From: an uncultured Alphaproteobacteria bacterium
GTDB taxonomy: Bacteria; Pseudomonadota; Alphaproteobacteria; RUG11792
Assembly (NCBI GenBank): GCA_910588255.1
Contig: CAJUOM010000019.1
Location: forward strand, 1 to 19,484
Direction of reading: 5' to 3'
DNA length: 19,484 nt
The number at the start of each line of letters is the position of its first letter. Within the stretch, counting starts at the first letter, position 1. Below the pieces are notes generated by a model, which saw only the letters and a list, made by a program, of their open reading frames with translations, had not been told where the DNA came from and ran no database searches. Made by a program: the position numbers and the translations under genes. Shown here piece after piece: positions 1 to 6,766 of the stretch.

Positions 1-197
1 ACGAAATTTAGTCAAGTCGGAAGAACGAGTGGAACGAAGTGAGACTTGACGAAATGGGAGTAAATCAATATAATCGTTTCTACCTTTCGAAAAAATATAA
101 TTAGTTTAGTGGACGCTATTTAGTATCCTTAATTTCAGGATATACTTCTCAATTCATATATGTCAAATCCTAAAAAGTCCCATAAAATTTTAGGGAT
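1..197 (+). repeat. Long palindromic interspersed repeat, copy A (right half)
   Basis: This is the right half of an imperfect palindrome cut by the window edge. Positions 6-18 and 43-55 form a 13-bp stem (ATTTAGTCAAGTC against GACTTGACGAAAT, one mismatch). The outer arm, about 85-197, is the reverse complement of the left arm of copy B (5674-5803), with most bases conserved and a few small indels. Positions 1-110 also match copy B 5816-5915 directly. The element carries no reading frame. Its outer edge lies about 6 bases before the -35 box of the next gene. Seen directly: the self-complementarity and the two copies. Inferred: a MITE-like or REP-like genomic repeat. Confidence 0.8.
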
Positions 198-202
198 TTT
201 TC

Positions 203-231
203 TTGACTTAATGCTATAAAATCTATAGAAT
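203..231 (+). promoter_or_regulatory. Sigma70-type promoter of the NTF2-like gene
   Basis: TTGACT (203-208) and TAGAAT (226-231) are separated by 17 bases, close to the housekeeping consensus. Transcription would start near 238, giving a leader of about 26 bases that carries the ribosome binding site AAGGAG at 253-258. The -35 box lies just outside repeat copy A. Confidence 0.75.
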
Positions 232-263
232 ATGGGAGGTATTTAGTTAACAAGGAGTAAATA

Positions 264-794
264 ATGAAAAATTTATTAGTAATTGGAGCTTTAGGGTTCT
301 CTATTTTAAATAGTGGTGATGTTTTTGGAACGGAAGAAGTCATGAGTGTTATGGAACAACAATCGTCGAAATTAGAATCATTTGATATTATCCGAATAAA
401 AGAACAAATGGTTAGATTTAATGAAATGATTAATAAAGCTGATATGAAACTGGCTAATGAATTAATTGCAGAAGATGCGCCTTTTTATACGCCTGCTTTT
501 CCCGAAGCTGTTTATGGTGGTAAGGGATATTTATCATTGGTTTTTTGGCTTAGAAAAAGTTTTCCTGATGTCCAATGGCAAATTGAAGAAATGATAGCAG
601 AGAAAAACAAGGTAGCAGTTAGTTGGATATGTAGAGGTACTCATACTGGTGATGATTTTATGGGAATTTCACAAACTGGCAAGACTTTTTCTGCTCGTTT
701 TATGAATATATATACATTTAATGAAAGCTATAAAATAACAAGTGATACAGCTGCAGAAGGAATGATTGCAATCTTGGGGGCATTAAAAGGATGA
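264..794 (+). CDS. Exported NTF2/SnoaL-like protein, function unknown
   Basis: A 176-residue protein with a likely Sec signal peptide (lysine at position 2, hydrophobic residues 4-16, possible cleavage near 22). Residues about 45-175 read like a SnoaL/NTF2-like alpha+beta cone domain: a helix with RFNEMINKAD, then a beta-rich part with AVSWICRGTHTGDDFMGI and the phrase GKTFSARFMNIYTF, as in the ester cyclase group. These folds bind small hydrophobic ligands, and many members are not enzymes. The C-terminus lacks the usual DGKI-E-W ending and has NESYKITSDTAAEG instead, so no catalytic claim is made. The ATG follows AAGGAG at good spacing. It is a single-gene unit with its own promoter and terminator. 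The fold is moderately sure; the role is not known. Confidence 0.7.
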   Translation: MKNLLVIGALGFSILNSGDVFGTEEVMSVMEQQSSKLESFDIIRIKEQMVRFNEMINKADMKLANELIAEDAPFYTPAFPEAVYGGKGYLSLVFWLRKSFPDVQWQIEEMIAEKNKVAVSWICRGTHTGDDFMGISQTGKTFSARFMNIYTFNESYKITSDTAAEGMIAILGALKG

Positions 795-807
795 GCTCTT
801 TGAAAAT

Positions 808-841
808 AATAAAAAGGCTTATTTTTGTAGGCCTTTTTATT
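808..841. terminator. Bidirectional intrinsic terminator
   Basis: A perfect 11-bp stem (AATAAAAAGGC at 808-818, GCCTTTTTATT at 831-841) with a 12-base loop. The stem ends T-rich on both strands. It lies between the convergent NTF2-like gene and mreD, and its right arm overlaps the mreD stop codon, so it probably serves both. Confidence 0.8.
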
Positions 842-1202
842 AAAAAGTACGAAACGTAATATAGTTTATTAATAGAAAACCAGCTGCAGCAAATAAACTT
901 AATATCTTTTTTTGTTTCAAGTTGATATTTGAGTTTAGAAAGTAAGCCATCAATGAATAAAGCAGAGCATAAGTTCCCAATATACTATTTAATAATATAT
1001 CGTCAATTAATCCTATAGTGAATACAAAAATCACAGGAATTTGATAACCTAAAATAAAGCAATAAAACATAACGAGACTCGTCAGAGGAAAGAAATAACC
1101 TCCAATTATTTGAGTGATAAGATAATTAAGAAACGAAACTGAAAAGCAAAATAATGCTATCAAAAAAGTTTTTAAAGAAGTAAATATCTTTGATTTTTCC
1201 AA
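840..1202 (-). CDS. mreD: MreD-like rod-shape membrane protein, short
   Basis: A 120-residue, very hydrophobic protein with about four or five membrane helices. The stretch GLIDDILLNSILGTYALLY matches the MreD core, which has a conserved D after a glycine and a later G-x-x-A-L. MreD is an inner-membrane part of the elongasome with MreB, MreC, PBP2 and RodA. MreD is usually nearer 160-170 residues; this one lacks C-terminal sequence, and its stop lies in the terminator stem. The start is TTG, chosen because AGGAGA precedes it by about 7 bases. It follows prmA by 3 bases, so the two are probably translated in sequence. No mreB, mreC or pbp2 is adjacent, which is unusual. Family confidence is moderate to good. 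Confidence 0.72.
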   Translation of the reverse strand: MEKSKIFTSLKTFLIALFCFSVSFLNYLITQIIGGYFFPLTSLVMFYCFILGYQIPVIFVFTIGLIDDILLNSILGTYALLYSLMAYFLNSNINLKQKKILSLFAAAGFLLINYITFRTF

Positions 1203-1205
1203 CTC

Positions 1206-2093
1206 TTATCTCCTGAATAAAATGGAAAGCCAGTCTTCCATTGATATTTTGTTAATTGTTTTGAATCCTAGTTCTTCATATTTATCAACAATCTCCTTTT
1301 CTTGAGAAGTTATAAATCCAGAAGTAATTATATATCCTCCTTTATTAAGTTTTTCATAGAAGCTTTTAGCCAGATCTAAGAGCGAATGTTTTAATATATT
1401 ACAAAATATTAAATCAAATTTTTTATCTATATAATTCAGATTACTTGCAACAATAGCATTTGCATTTATGTCATTTGCTTGATAATTATCTGAAGTAATT
1501 TTTACAGCGTCTGGATCGATATCTACTCCGAGTAAATTCGAATTTGGCCACAATTTCAAAGCACAAATCCCGAGGATTCCTGTTCCGCAACCCATATCCA
1601 AAATATTTGATGGAGTGAATGGGTTATTTTTTAAAAATTCGGCATTTAAGATACACCCTTGAGTCGTTTGGTGATGTCCACTTCCAAAAGCTAATGCGGA
1701 ATTCAATTTTATAGGGATTAAATTCGAATCATTCTCAGGTTTTTGTATTAAGTCATTATAAAAATAAAAATTTTCAATTATAATAGGCTTTAGTTCTTTT
1801 AAATATGAATTTACCCAATTTTTGTTATCAACTTCGTTAATTTGAAAATCCTTTATAACTTGCCGAAATTTGTTATTTAATATTTTTTGTAAATTTTCCG
1901 ATTCCTTCTTGTTATTTACAAATATTTCAACGTCAAAAAATTTTGCTATAGGAAATCCATTTTCATCTAAATCTTGGGAAAAACCTAGTTCTGCATTTTC
2001 GAAAATTGAAACATTGTATAATTCTATTTCGTCCAGGAAAGAATTTAAACTTTCTAATTTTTCGTAAGGAATTATAAATTTACAAGAAAGCAT
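1206..2093 (-). CDS. prmA: Ribosomal protein L11 methyltransferase
   Basis: A 295-residue cytoplasmic enzyme that methylates ribosomal protein L11 using S-adenosylmethionine. Residues 1-90 fit the N-terminal substrate-recognition region. The catalytic Rossmann domain has AFGSGHHQTT (135-144), the SAM loop LDMGCGTG (165-172), the acidic DIDPDAV (191-197) and FCNI (230-233), the PrmA version of the NPP-type motif. The start is ATG 2093. A longer frame to 2135 would run into the tRNA gene. The ATG is only 14 bases from the encoded CCA of tRNA-Gly, and no Shine-Dalgarno sequence is visible, so after tRNA processing the mRNA would have a very short leader. mreD follows 3 bases downstream. Confidence 0.93.
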   Translation of the reverse strand: MLSCKFIIPYEKLESLNSFLDEIELYNVSIFENAELGFSQDLDENGFPIAKFFDVEIFVNNKKESENLQKILNNKFRQVIKDFQINEVDNKNWVNSYLKELKPIIIENFYFYNDLIQKPENDSNLIPIKLNSALAFGSGHHQTTQGCILNAEFLKNNPFTPSNILDMGCGTGILGICALKLWPNSNLLGVDIDPDAVKITSDNYQANDINANAIVASNLNYIDKKFDLIFCNILKHSLLDLAKSFYEKLNKGGYIITSGFITSQEKEIVDKYEELGFKTINKISMEDWLSILFRR

Positions 2094-2107
2094 AATAATA
2101 AAATTTC

Positions 2108-2181
2108 TGGAGCGGGCGATGGGAATCGGACCCACGCTTTAAGCTTGGGAAGCTTACGTTCTACCATTGAACTACGCCCGC
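2108..2181 (-). tRNA. tRNA-Gly (anticodon CCC), CCA encoded
   Basis: The minus strand folds into a full cloverleaf: acceptor GCGGGCG/CGCCCGC, D arm GTTC/GAAC, anticodon stem TAAGC/GCTTA with loop TTCCCAA (anticodon CCC), T stem GTGGG/CCCAT, discriminator T and CCA at the 3' end (2108-2110). The body closely resembles bacterial tRNA-Gly(CCC), which reads GGG codons. The T loop reads TCCGATT, so position 55 is C where almost all tRNAs have T (pseudouridine). No terminator separates it from prmA. Confidence 0.93.
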
Positions 2182-2191
2182 GTTAATTACT

Positions 2192-2197
2192 ATTATA
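2192..2197 (-). promoter_or_regulatory. Probable -10 box for tRNA-Gly/prmA/mreD
   Basis: TATAAT on the minus strand ends 10 bases before the tRNA 5' end. The best -35 candidate, TTGTAT at 2218-2223, is 20 bases away, longer than usual, so only the -10 is called. Confidence 0.45.
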
Positions 2198-2247
2198 ATA
2201 AAATAACATTAGGAAAAATACAATTAATTTATCACGAGTCTTAATAG

Positions 2248-2278
2248 AAGACACGGAATGTATTAATTTCCGTGTCTT
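2248..2278 (-). terminator. Hairpin ending the exported-protein gene
   Basis: A perfect 11-bp stem AAGACACGGAA/TTCCGTGTCTT with a 9-base loop, 17 bases past the stop of the upstream minus-strand gene and before the tRNA promoter. The following minus-strand sequence is only weakly T-rich, so termination may be partial or the hairpin may protect the mRNA 3' end. Confidence 0.6.
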
Positions 2279-2295
2279 GTGATATAGCTTAACCT

Positions 2296-3270
2296 CTAGA
2301 GCTTTAGCCCTTTTTTGAATACGAATACACCACCGTTTCCTGCTAATGTTGCACCATGTGAACTGAAATCAACGTCCTCTTCGAAAGTAATCTTTTTTCC
2401 TTCAGAGTTAATTGTAATTTTCGTATCTTTGCCATCCATTTCTCCGATATTGGTCATTTTCTCATCAATTTTCGTGCTTTTTAAAACTGTTGGAATTGTC
2501 ATTTCATCTTCATCCACGGTTAAGTCACATTCTCCCATTAATGTTGCAGAACCTTGAACTTCTTCTAAAAGAGAAAGTTTTAAGTCTCGAAACGGCTTTT
2601 TAAACTTTGTATCCATAGCTTTTTCCGTAAATTGCTCCCAATTAGATCCGTCTGTAGATTTTTCTCCTTGCATTATTATATTAAGTCTTAAGCTAGGATC
2701 TTTTGAAACAATTTTGCTCTCGGTATCCATAAGTCTTGCCATTCCCATTTGATCTTCAATGGTTGGACTAATAAGAAAAACAGGATTTTTTGGATCTACA
2801 TTTTTTGCTAAATCAATAGTAACAGAATCATCAGAATCTGTTGGAAGTCCTTGCCCCTTATCAAGCTGATGTGTCAGAGATCTTAAAACTGAAAGTTGCC
2901 AAATTTTTATATTAGTACCGTCAGCAGGTTCGATTTTGCTATCAATACCCCCATGAGCATATAGCTCGTGAGGATTAGTGTCAGGATTTTCCTGTTTAAA
3001 GCAATATCCATTAAATAACGTAGCAGGTTTATTTTCTTCAGTTGTTATTTCAGGGTGACCTTTCGCTTGGATTCTTCCATAAGTATATACATATGATTTT
3101 GTTCCATTTTCCGGTTTGCCTATTTCTACAGTCTGAGAGTTCATTGTTATATCTCCAAAAACCATGACACCGTCATCTAATTTTGCAATTTTTTCACTTG
3201 TAGCGTCTGATGCAAAACCTGAAGTTACCAAAATTGTGGAAATTAATGTTGTTTGTAATAATTTATTCAT
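2296..3270 (-). CDS. Exported protein of unknown function
   Basis: A 324-residue protein that I do not recognise. It opens with a clear Sec signal peptide (MNKLL, hydrophobic to about 18, probable cleavage after GFA at 18-20), so it is periplasmic or secreted. The mature part is acidic and rich in D, E, K and T. Only two cysteines are visible in it (in GYCF and GECDL). The C-terminal 70 residues look beta-rich, with DTKITINSEGKKITFEEDV followed by GATLAGNGGVFVF, which resembles beta-helix surface proteins but without a visible repeat array or beta-barrel anchor. The ATG has a very strong ribosome binding site (AAGGAGGT, 3275-3282). It is monocistronic, with its own promoter and hairpin. It may be a host-facing or envelope protein, but this is inference only. 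Confidence 0.75.
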   Translation of the reverse strand: MNKLLQTTLISTILVTSGFASDATSEKIAKLDDGVMVFGDITMNSQTVEIGKPENGTKSYVYTYGRIQAKGHPEITTEENKPATLFNGYCFKQENPDTNPHELYAHGGIDSKIEPADGTNIKIWQLSVLRSLTHQLDKGQGLPTDSDDSVTIDLAKNVDPKNPVFLISPTIEDQMGMARLMDTESKIVSKDPSLRLNIIMQGEKSTDGSNWEQFTEKAMDTKFKKPFRDLKLSLLEEVQGSATLMGECDLTVDEDEMTIPTVLKSTKIDEKMTNIGEMDGKDTKITINSEGKKITFEEDVDFSSHGATLAGNGGVFVFKKGLKL

Positions 3271-3394
3271 ATTTACCTCCTTAAAAAAGTTATATTTACT
3301 TTCTAGAGAAGTGTTTTCAAAACTTTTCTTCCCTATTTTCTATTTAAAAAAAAGGTTAATTTTCCGTTAATTTTACTTCTTTTTATTTAGAGAT

Positions 3395-3422
3395 ATTGTA
3401 TCAAAGGAAAATTAGCTATCAA
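3395..3422 (-). promoter_or_regulatory. Promoter of the exported-protein gene
   Basis: On the minus strand TTGATA (3417-3422) and TACAAT (3395-3400) are 16 bases apart. The -35 box overlaps the rluD stop codon. It gives a leader of about 118 bases, which is T- and A-rich and contains the imperfect inverted repeat AAGTTTTGAAAACACTT near 3310-3326. Confidence 0.6.
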
Positions 3423-4375
3423 AACAACATATTTAGATTCATCATGTCTTCTGGTTCTTCAATGATAAATAACATTTCTCTTTTCAAGAATGGATGAATG
3501 AAAAATAATTGGTTTGAGTGAAGAGCTTGTCTTGGAAATTCCCTTATAATACCAGGGAAACAAGATTCTATTCTTCCTTTTCCATAATTTTGATCTCCGA
3601 TAATAGGGATTCCCATAAATTTCATGTGCACACGTATTTGATGTGTTCTTCCGGTTAATAATTCGCAAGTTACTTTTGAAATACATTTTGTGGAAGTGAT
3701 ATATTTCGTTTTTTCGATATTATATAATGTTATTGCTAGCTTTCCTGAATTCTCGAAAACAGAATAAAGCTGTCTATTTTTAGGATGCCGATTTATAAAA
3801 GTTTCAATTTTTCCTTGCTTTTCTTTTAATGATCCAAAAACATAACAAATATATTTTCTTTTTATAGATTTCCCTTTTTCGTTTGCAAATAGATTGGCAA
3901 ACGCCATATGTGCTTCGTTCGTTTTTGCTATTAACATAACTCCGGATGTGTCTTTGTCAAGTCTATGAACTATTCCTGGACGCAATAAGCCATTTATATC
4001 AGAAAGATTATTATTAAAATGGTACACGATTGCGTTGACTAGAGTTCCTGTTCTATGTCCTGGAGCTGGATGACAAACTAATCCCGCAGGTTTATTAATG
4101 ATTATTATATACTCATCTTCATATAGTATATCAATATCAATATTCTCTGGAATAATTTCATATTCAGGTGTGGCTTCATGTGATGTAATATTTATAACAC
4201 ATTCTCTATTAATTTTATGAGAAGGATTATTTAATATAATCCCATCTATAAGAACCTTTCCATTTTTAATTAGTTTTTGCAACGTCGTTCTTGAAATATC
4301 CTTTACAATTTCTGATATTGCAGAATCTATTCTTTTTCCAATAAATTCTGCAGATATCTCAATTGTTTTAGACAT
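3419..4375 (-). CDS. rluD: 23S rRNA pseudouridine synthase, RluA/RluD family
   Basis: A 318-residue cytoplasmic rRNA-modifying enzyme. An S4 RNA-binding domain (about 12-65, with RTTLQKLIKNGKVLIDG) precedes the catalytic domain. The family motif HRLDKDTSG is at 137-145, with catalytic Asp140. INKPAGLVCHPAPGH (93-107) and LLTGRTHQIRVHM are the other family blocks. The GIVHRLDKDTSGV form fits RluD, which modifies helix 69 of 23S rRNA, better than RluA or TruC; RluC is the main alternative. It starts 5 bases after the permease stop and shares its transcript. Only a weak purine-rich ribosome binding site is visible. Confidence 0.9.
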   Translation of the reverse strand: MSKTIEISAEFIGKRIDSAISEIVKDISRTTLQKLIKNGKVLIDGIILNNPSHKINRECVINITSHEATPEYEIIPENIDIDILYEDEYIIIINKPAGLVCHPAPGHRTGTLVNAIVYHFNNNLSDINGLLRPGIVHRLDKDTSGVMLIAKTNEAHMAFANLFANEKGKSIKRKYICYVFGSLKEKQGKIETFINRHPKNRQLYSVFENSGKLAITLYNIEKTKYITSTKCISKVTCELLTGRTHQIRVHMKFMGIPIIGDQNYGKGRIESCFPGIIREFPRQALHSNQLFFIHPFLKREMLFIIEEPEDMMNLNMLF

Positions 4376-4380
4376 GTCAA

Positions 4381-5250
4381 TTATTTCTCTTTTTTAGAAT
4401 ATCCTGATATGAATGTCCCGAATATAATCAAAAGAGCTCCCAGCAATGTCATATAGGATGGTATTTGACCAAAGAATATAAAACCAAACAATATTGCAAA
4501 AGGTAATTCAGTATATCTGATAGGTGAAATATTTGAAGCAGAAGTCGCTCTATAAGCCAGGAATATAAATAACTGTATCAAATTAGCTCCAATTCCCAAA
4601 AACAAAATTAATATCAATTCTCTTAGATTTGGAGTTACCCAATAAAATGGAACAACCATTCCTGAAATGATAGTTGTATAAAGCCCAAAATAAAACAACA
4701 TTGTCCAAGAATTTTCTTTTGCATCTATCATCTTTTTTATCATTATATTCATAATTGCAAACAACAAAGCTGCTAAAGTTGGAACAAGCGCTTTGATGTT
4801 CAAGTTATTCGCGTTTGGTTTAAACATAATAATTAAACCCAAAAAACCGATTAATGTTGCTACTATTGCGGATAAACTGACCTTTTCTTTCAGGAATATA
4901 GCTGCTAATGGCAACATAAATAATGCTTCGGAAAATAATATCGTTGTATTTTCAGCTAATGGCATTATGTTAACACTATAACAACAAAGCCCTAAGGCTA
5001 TAGCTCCGAGTATACCTCTCATCAGATGATAACCGTGCATGGTTGATTTGAATAGGGGGTCTTTTGATTTCAGCATAGGATAAATAATAACCAAAACAGA
5101 AAACAAAAAGCGGAAAAATGCGATTTCAACAGCATGAAGCCTATCTCCAAGGAATCTGGCTATTACATCATTTATTGTTCCAATAAAATATATCATTATT
5201 GCCCAAAATATTCCTTGTTTTAGTCCTTTTTCTTTAAACCAATTAAACAT
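4381..5250 (-). CDS. EamA/DMT-superfamily permease
   Basis: A 289-residue inner-membrane protein with about ten hydrophobic helices arranged as two EamA halves (about 10-140 and 150-285). Typical features are ARFLG...HAVEIAFFRF in helix 2, PLAENTTILFSEALFMLPLAAIFLKEKVS at the end of half one, and PIRYTELPFAILFGFIFFGQIP at the end of half two. The family exports or imports metabolites; rickettsial relatives include a SAM transporter, but the substrate here cannot be read from sequence. The ATG at 5250 has no strong ribosome binding site. It is the first gene of a two-gene unit with rluD. Confidence 0.88.
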   Translation of the reverse strand: MFNWFKEKGLKQGIFWAIMIYFIGTINDVIARFLGDRLHAVEIAFFRFLFSVLVIIYPMLKSKDPLFKSTMHGYHLMRGILGAIALGLCCYSVNIMPLAENTTILFSEALFMLPLAAIFLKEKVSLSAIVATLIGFLGLIIMFKPNANNLNIKALVPTLAALLFAIMNIMIKKMIDAKENSWTMLFYFGLYTTIISGMVVPFYWVTPNLRELILILFLGIGANLIQLFIFLAYRATSASNISPIRYTELPFAILFGFIFFGQIPSYMTLLGALLIIFGTFISGYSKKEK

Positions 5251-5280
5251 AAACTCAAACTTAATAAAATTAGTCTTTAC

Positions 5281-5289
5281 ATTATAGCA
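5281..5289 (-). promoter_or_regulatory. Extended -10 promoter for permease/rluD
   Basis: TGCTATAAT on the minus strand is a full TGn-extended -10 box, 31 bases before the permease ATG. No good -35 box is visible at 16-18 bases, as often found with extended -10 promoters. Confidence 0.55.
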
Positions 5290-5447
5290 GAGAACATATC
5301 ATAGATCTTGTAAATTTTTAAGGATTAACAAAAGGACTTACAATATCTATGTCTCGTAAGCTATTCTGATTCGCTATGTCTATCGAAGAATCTGGATGCG
5401 CTAATGCTGTGTTATCAGTTGTTTATCGATCATAGTCTTCTGTAGAA

Positions 5448-5474
5448 CAGCGTAACAATTTCATCTATAGCTCT
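5448..5474 (-). repeat. 27-bp inverted repeat, left arm
   Basis: The reverse complement of this stretch matches 6185-6211 at 24 of 27 positions (core AGAGCTATAGATGAA identical). Weaker similarity continues for about 10 bases outward. The pair brackets 764 bp. Confidence 0.7.
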
Positions 5475-5673
5475 AAAAAATATTGACTTGGAGTACGGAT
5501 TTTAAAAATCTATTCTGCTATCTAAAAGTGAGCGACGTTTGGTCTCTTTGATATTATTTACGTGTACCAAAAGCTATTTTCAATTGATTTTAGCGAGAAA
5601 ATATATTGTTGTGTGCTATGTGTTAATCTCAAATACATAAAAATTGGTAAGTGAGTTCCAAAATACAGCAAAA

Positions 5674-5918
5674 TTCTCTAAAATTTTATGGGACTATTTA
5701 GAATTTGACATATAGGAATTAAGACGTATATCCTGAAATTAAGAACTCCAGATGGCATTCACTAACTTTAATTATATTATTTTTTCGAAAGGAACGAGGA
5801 GATAGGGATTGATTTACGAAATTTAGTCAAGTCCGAAGAACGAGTGTAACGAAGTGGGACTTGACTAAATGGGAGTAAGTCAGTATAATTGTTTCCGCCT
5901 TTCGGAAAATATTATAGA
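5674..5918 (+). repeat. Long palindromic interspersed repeat, copy B
   Basis: The left arm 5674-5803 is the reverse complement of copy A's right arm. The centre is a perfect 13-bp stem (ATTTAGTCAAGTC at 5821-5833, GACTTGACTAAAT at 5858-5870) with a 24-base loop, and GATTTAC/GTAAGTC flank the stem. The right arm matches copy A only to about 5915 and then changes abruptly, so this copy is truncated or was recombined on the right. A complete element would be near 350-390 bp by joining the arms. It has no coding capacity. Confidence 0.8.
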
Positions 5919-5932
5919 GCGTATATGAACAT

Positions 5933-5945
5933 GCGCGCAGCGCGC
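5933..5945. repeat. GC-only palindrome
   Basis: GCGCGCAGCGCGC is a 6-bp inverted repeat around one base, conspicuous in very AT-rich DNA. It lies just past the broken right end of repeat copy B. Confidence 0.6.
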
Positions 5946-6087
5946 CCTCAAAAAACAGAGCGAATTTGTTAAAAAACGTATGCTATTGAAAACATAATAG
6001 GATTTTCAAAATGCAAATTTGGAAATTCAAGACTAGTGTTCCTTTATAATAAAAATCGCAAAAATCAATTTAGAAGTTCTCTTCGAT

Positions 6088-6173
<86 letters not shown>

Positions 6174-6184
6174 AAACCGTTTTG

Positions 6185-6211
6185 AGAGCTATAGATGAAG
6201 CTGTTACTCTG
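6185..6211 (+). repeat. 27-bp inverted repeat, right arm
   Basis: Partner of 5448-5474, in opposite orientation, 24 of 27 identical. It lies 11 bases after the 17-bp hairpin. Confidence 0.7.
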
Positions 6212-6242
6212 CTATAGATTCCAAAACATATTCTATTTAACC

Positions 6243-6283
6243 TCAACAAAAGTATTTCGAATGAAAGAGCGAAATAATGTTGA
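6243..6283. repeat. Two-tier hairpin
   Basis: The outer stem TCAACA/TGTTGA and inner stem TATTTCG/CGAAATA are separated by a small asymmetric bulge, with a 10-base loop. It is not followed by a T run on the plus strand. Function unknown. Confidence 0.5.
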
Positions 6284-6404
6284 TTTAAAGAAAAAAGAGT
6301 AACTGCACGAAGCGTGAATTAGAAAGATGGCCTCACCGGAAAACTTCATTGACACCGCATAGGCTCCTATAGCGCTTTCGGAAGACATAGTGAATATATA
6401 AAAC

Positions 6405-6433
6405 TTGACCGAATTTTTTATTTAGTGTAGTAT
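6405..6433 (+). promoter_or_regulatory. Promoter of FYDLN_acid gene and trpS
   Basis: TTGACC (6405-6410) and TAGTAT (6428-6433) are 17 bases apart, with TG before the -10 box. TATACT at 6431-6436 overlaps as an alternative. The start site would be near 6440, leaving a short leader before ATG 6468. Confidence 0.65.
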
Positions 6434-6467
6434 ACTGTAGCTAGGTATATTAGAGAAAACGTAATTT

Positions 6468-6761
6468 ATGAAATTAGAATGGGGAAAAAAGGTTAATTGT
6501 TTAGCGTGTGCAATGCCTTTTTATAGTATGCAAAAAACAACTTTGGTTTGTCCAAGTTGCGGACATACGTTTGATATCTCAGAATTAAATGCGAAAAAGG
6601 TTTCTTCAATGCCTTTGGATATAGAAGATGAAATAGATGATAAAGTTGCACTTTCCGGGTTTGGGTTTGCTGATAATACAGATGATGTCGATTTGAATGA
6701 AGACTCTGATTTAGTAGACAAAGAAGTGTTTGAAGATATAAAATTGATCGATAACGAGTAA
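6468..6761 (+). CDS. FYDLN_acid (TIGR02300) zinc-ribbon protein
   Basis: A 97-residue protein of a family I know mainly from alphaproteobacteria. The N-terminal part is a small zinc ribbon: CLAC at 11-14 and CPSC at 28-31, with the family position between them (normally FYDLN) reading FYSMQ at 18-22. The C-terminal half is strongly acidic (IEDEIDDK, TDDVDLNEDSDLVDKEVFED). Its cellular role is unknown; the ribbon suggests nucleic-acid or protein binding. The ATG has only a weak AGAGA upstream. trpS begins 5 bases after its stop, so the two form an operon. Confidence 0.82.
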   Translation: MKLEWGKKVNCLACAMPFYSMQKTTLVCPSCGHTFDISELNAKKVSSMPLDIEDEIDDKVALSGFGFADNTDDVDLNEDSDLVDKEVFEDIKLIDNE

Positions 6762-6766
6762 CTTTC

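Noticed and set aside
2094..2135. Longer N-terminus for PrmA
   Set aside because: The extension lies inside the tRNA-Gly gene; ATG 2093 gives the normal family start.
5350..5436. Plus-strand fragment beginning MSRKLF as a transposase start
   Set aside because: It is interrupted by a stop after six codons and too short to assign to any family.
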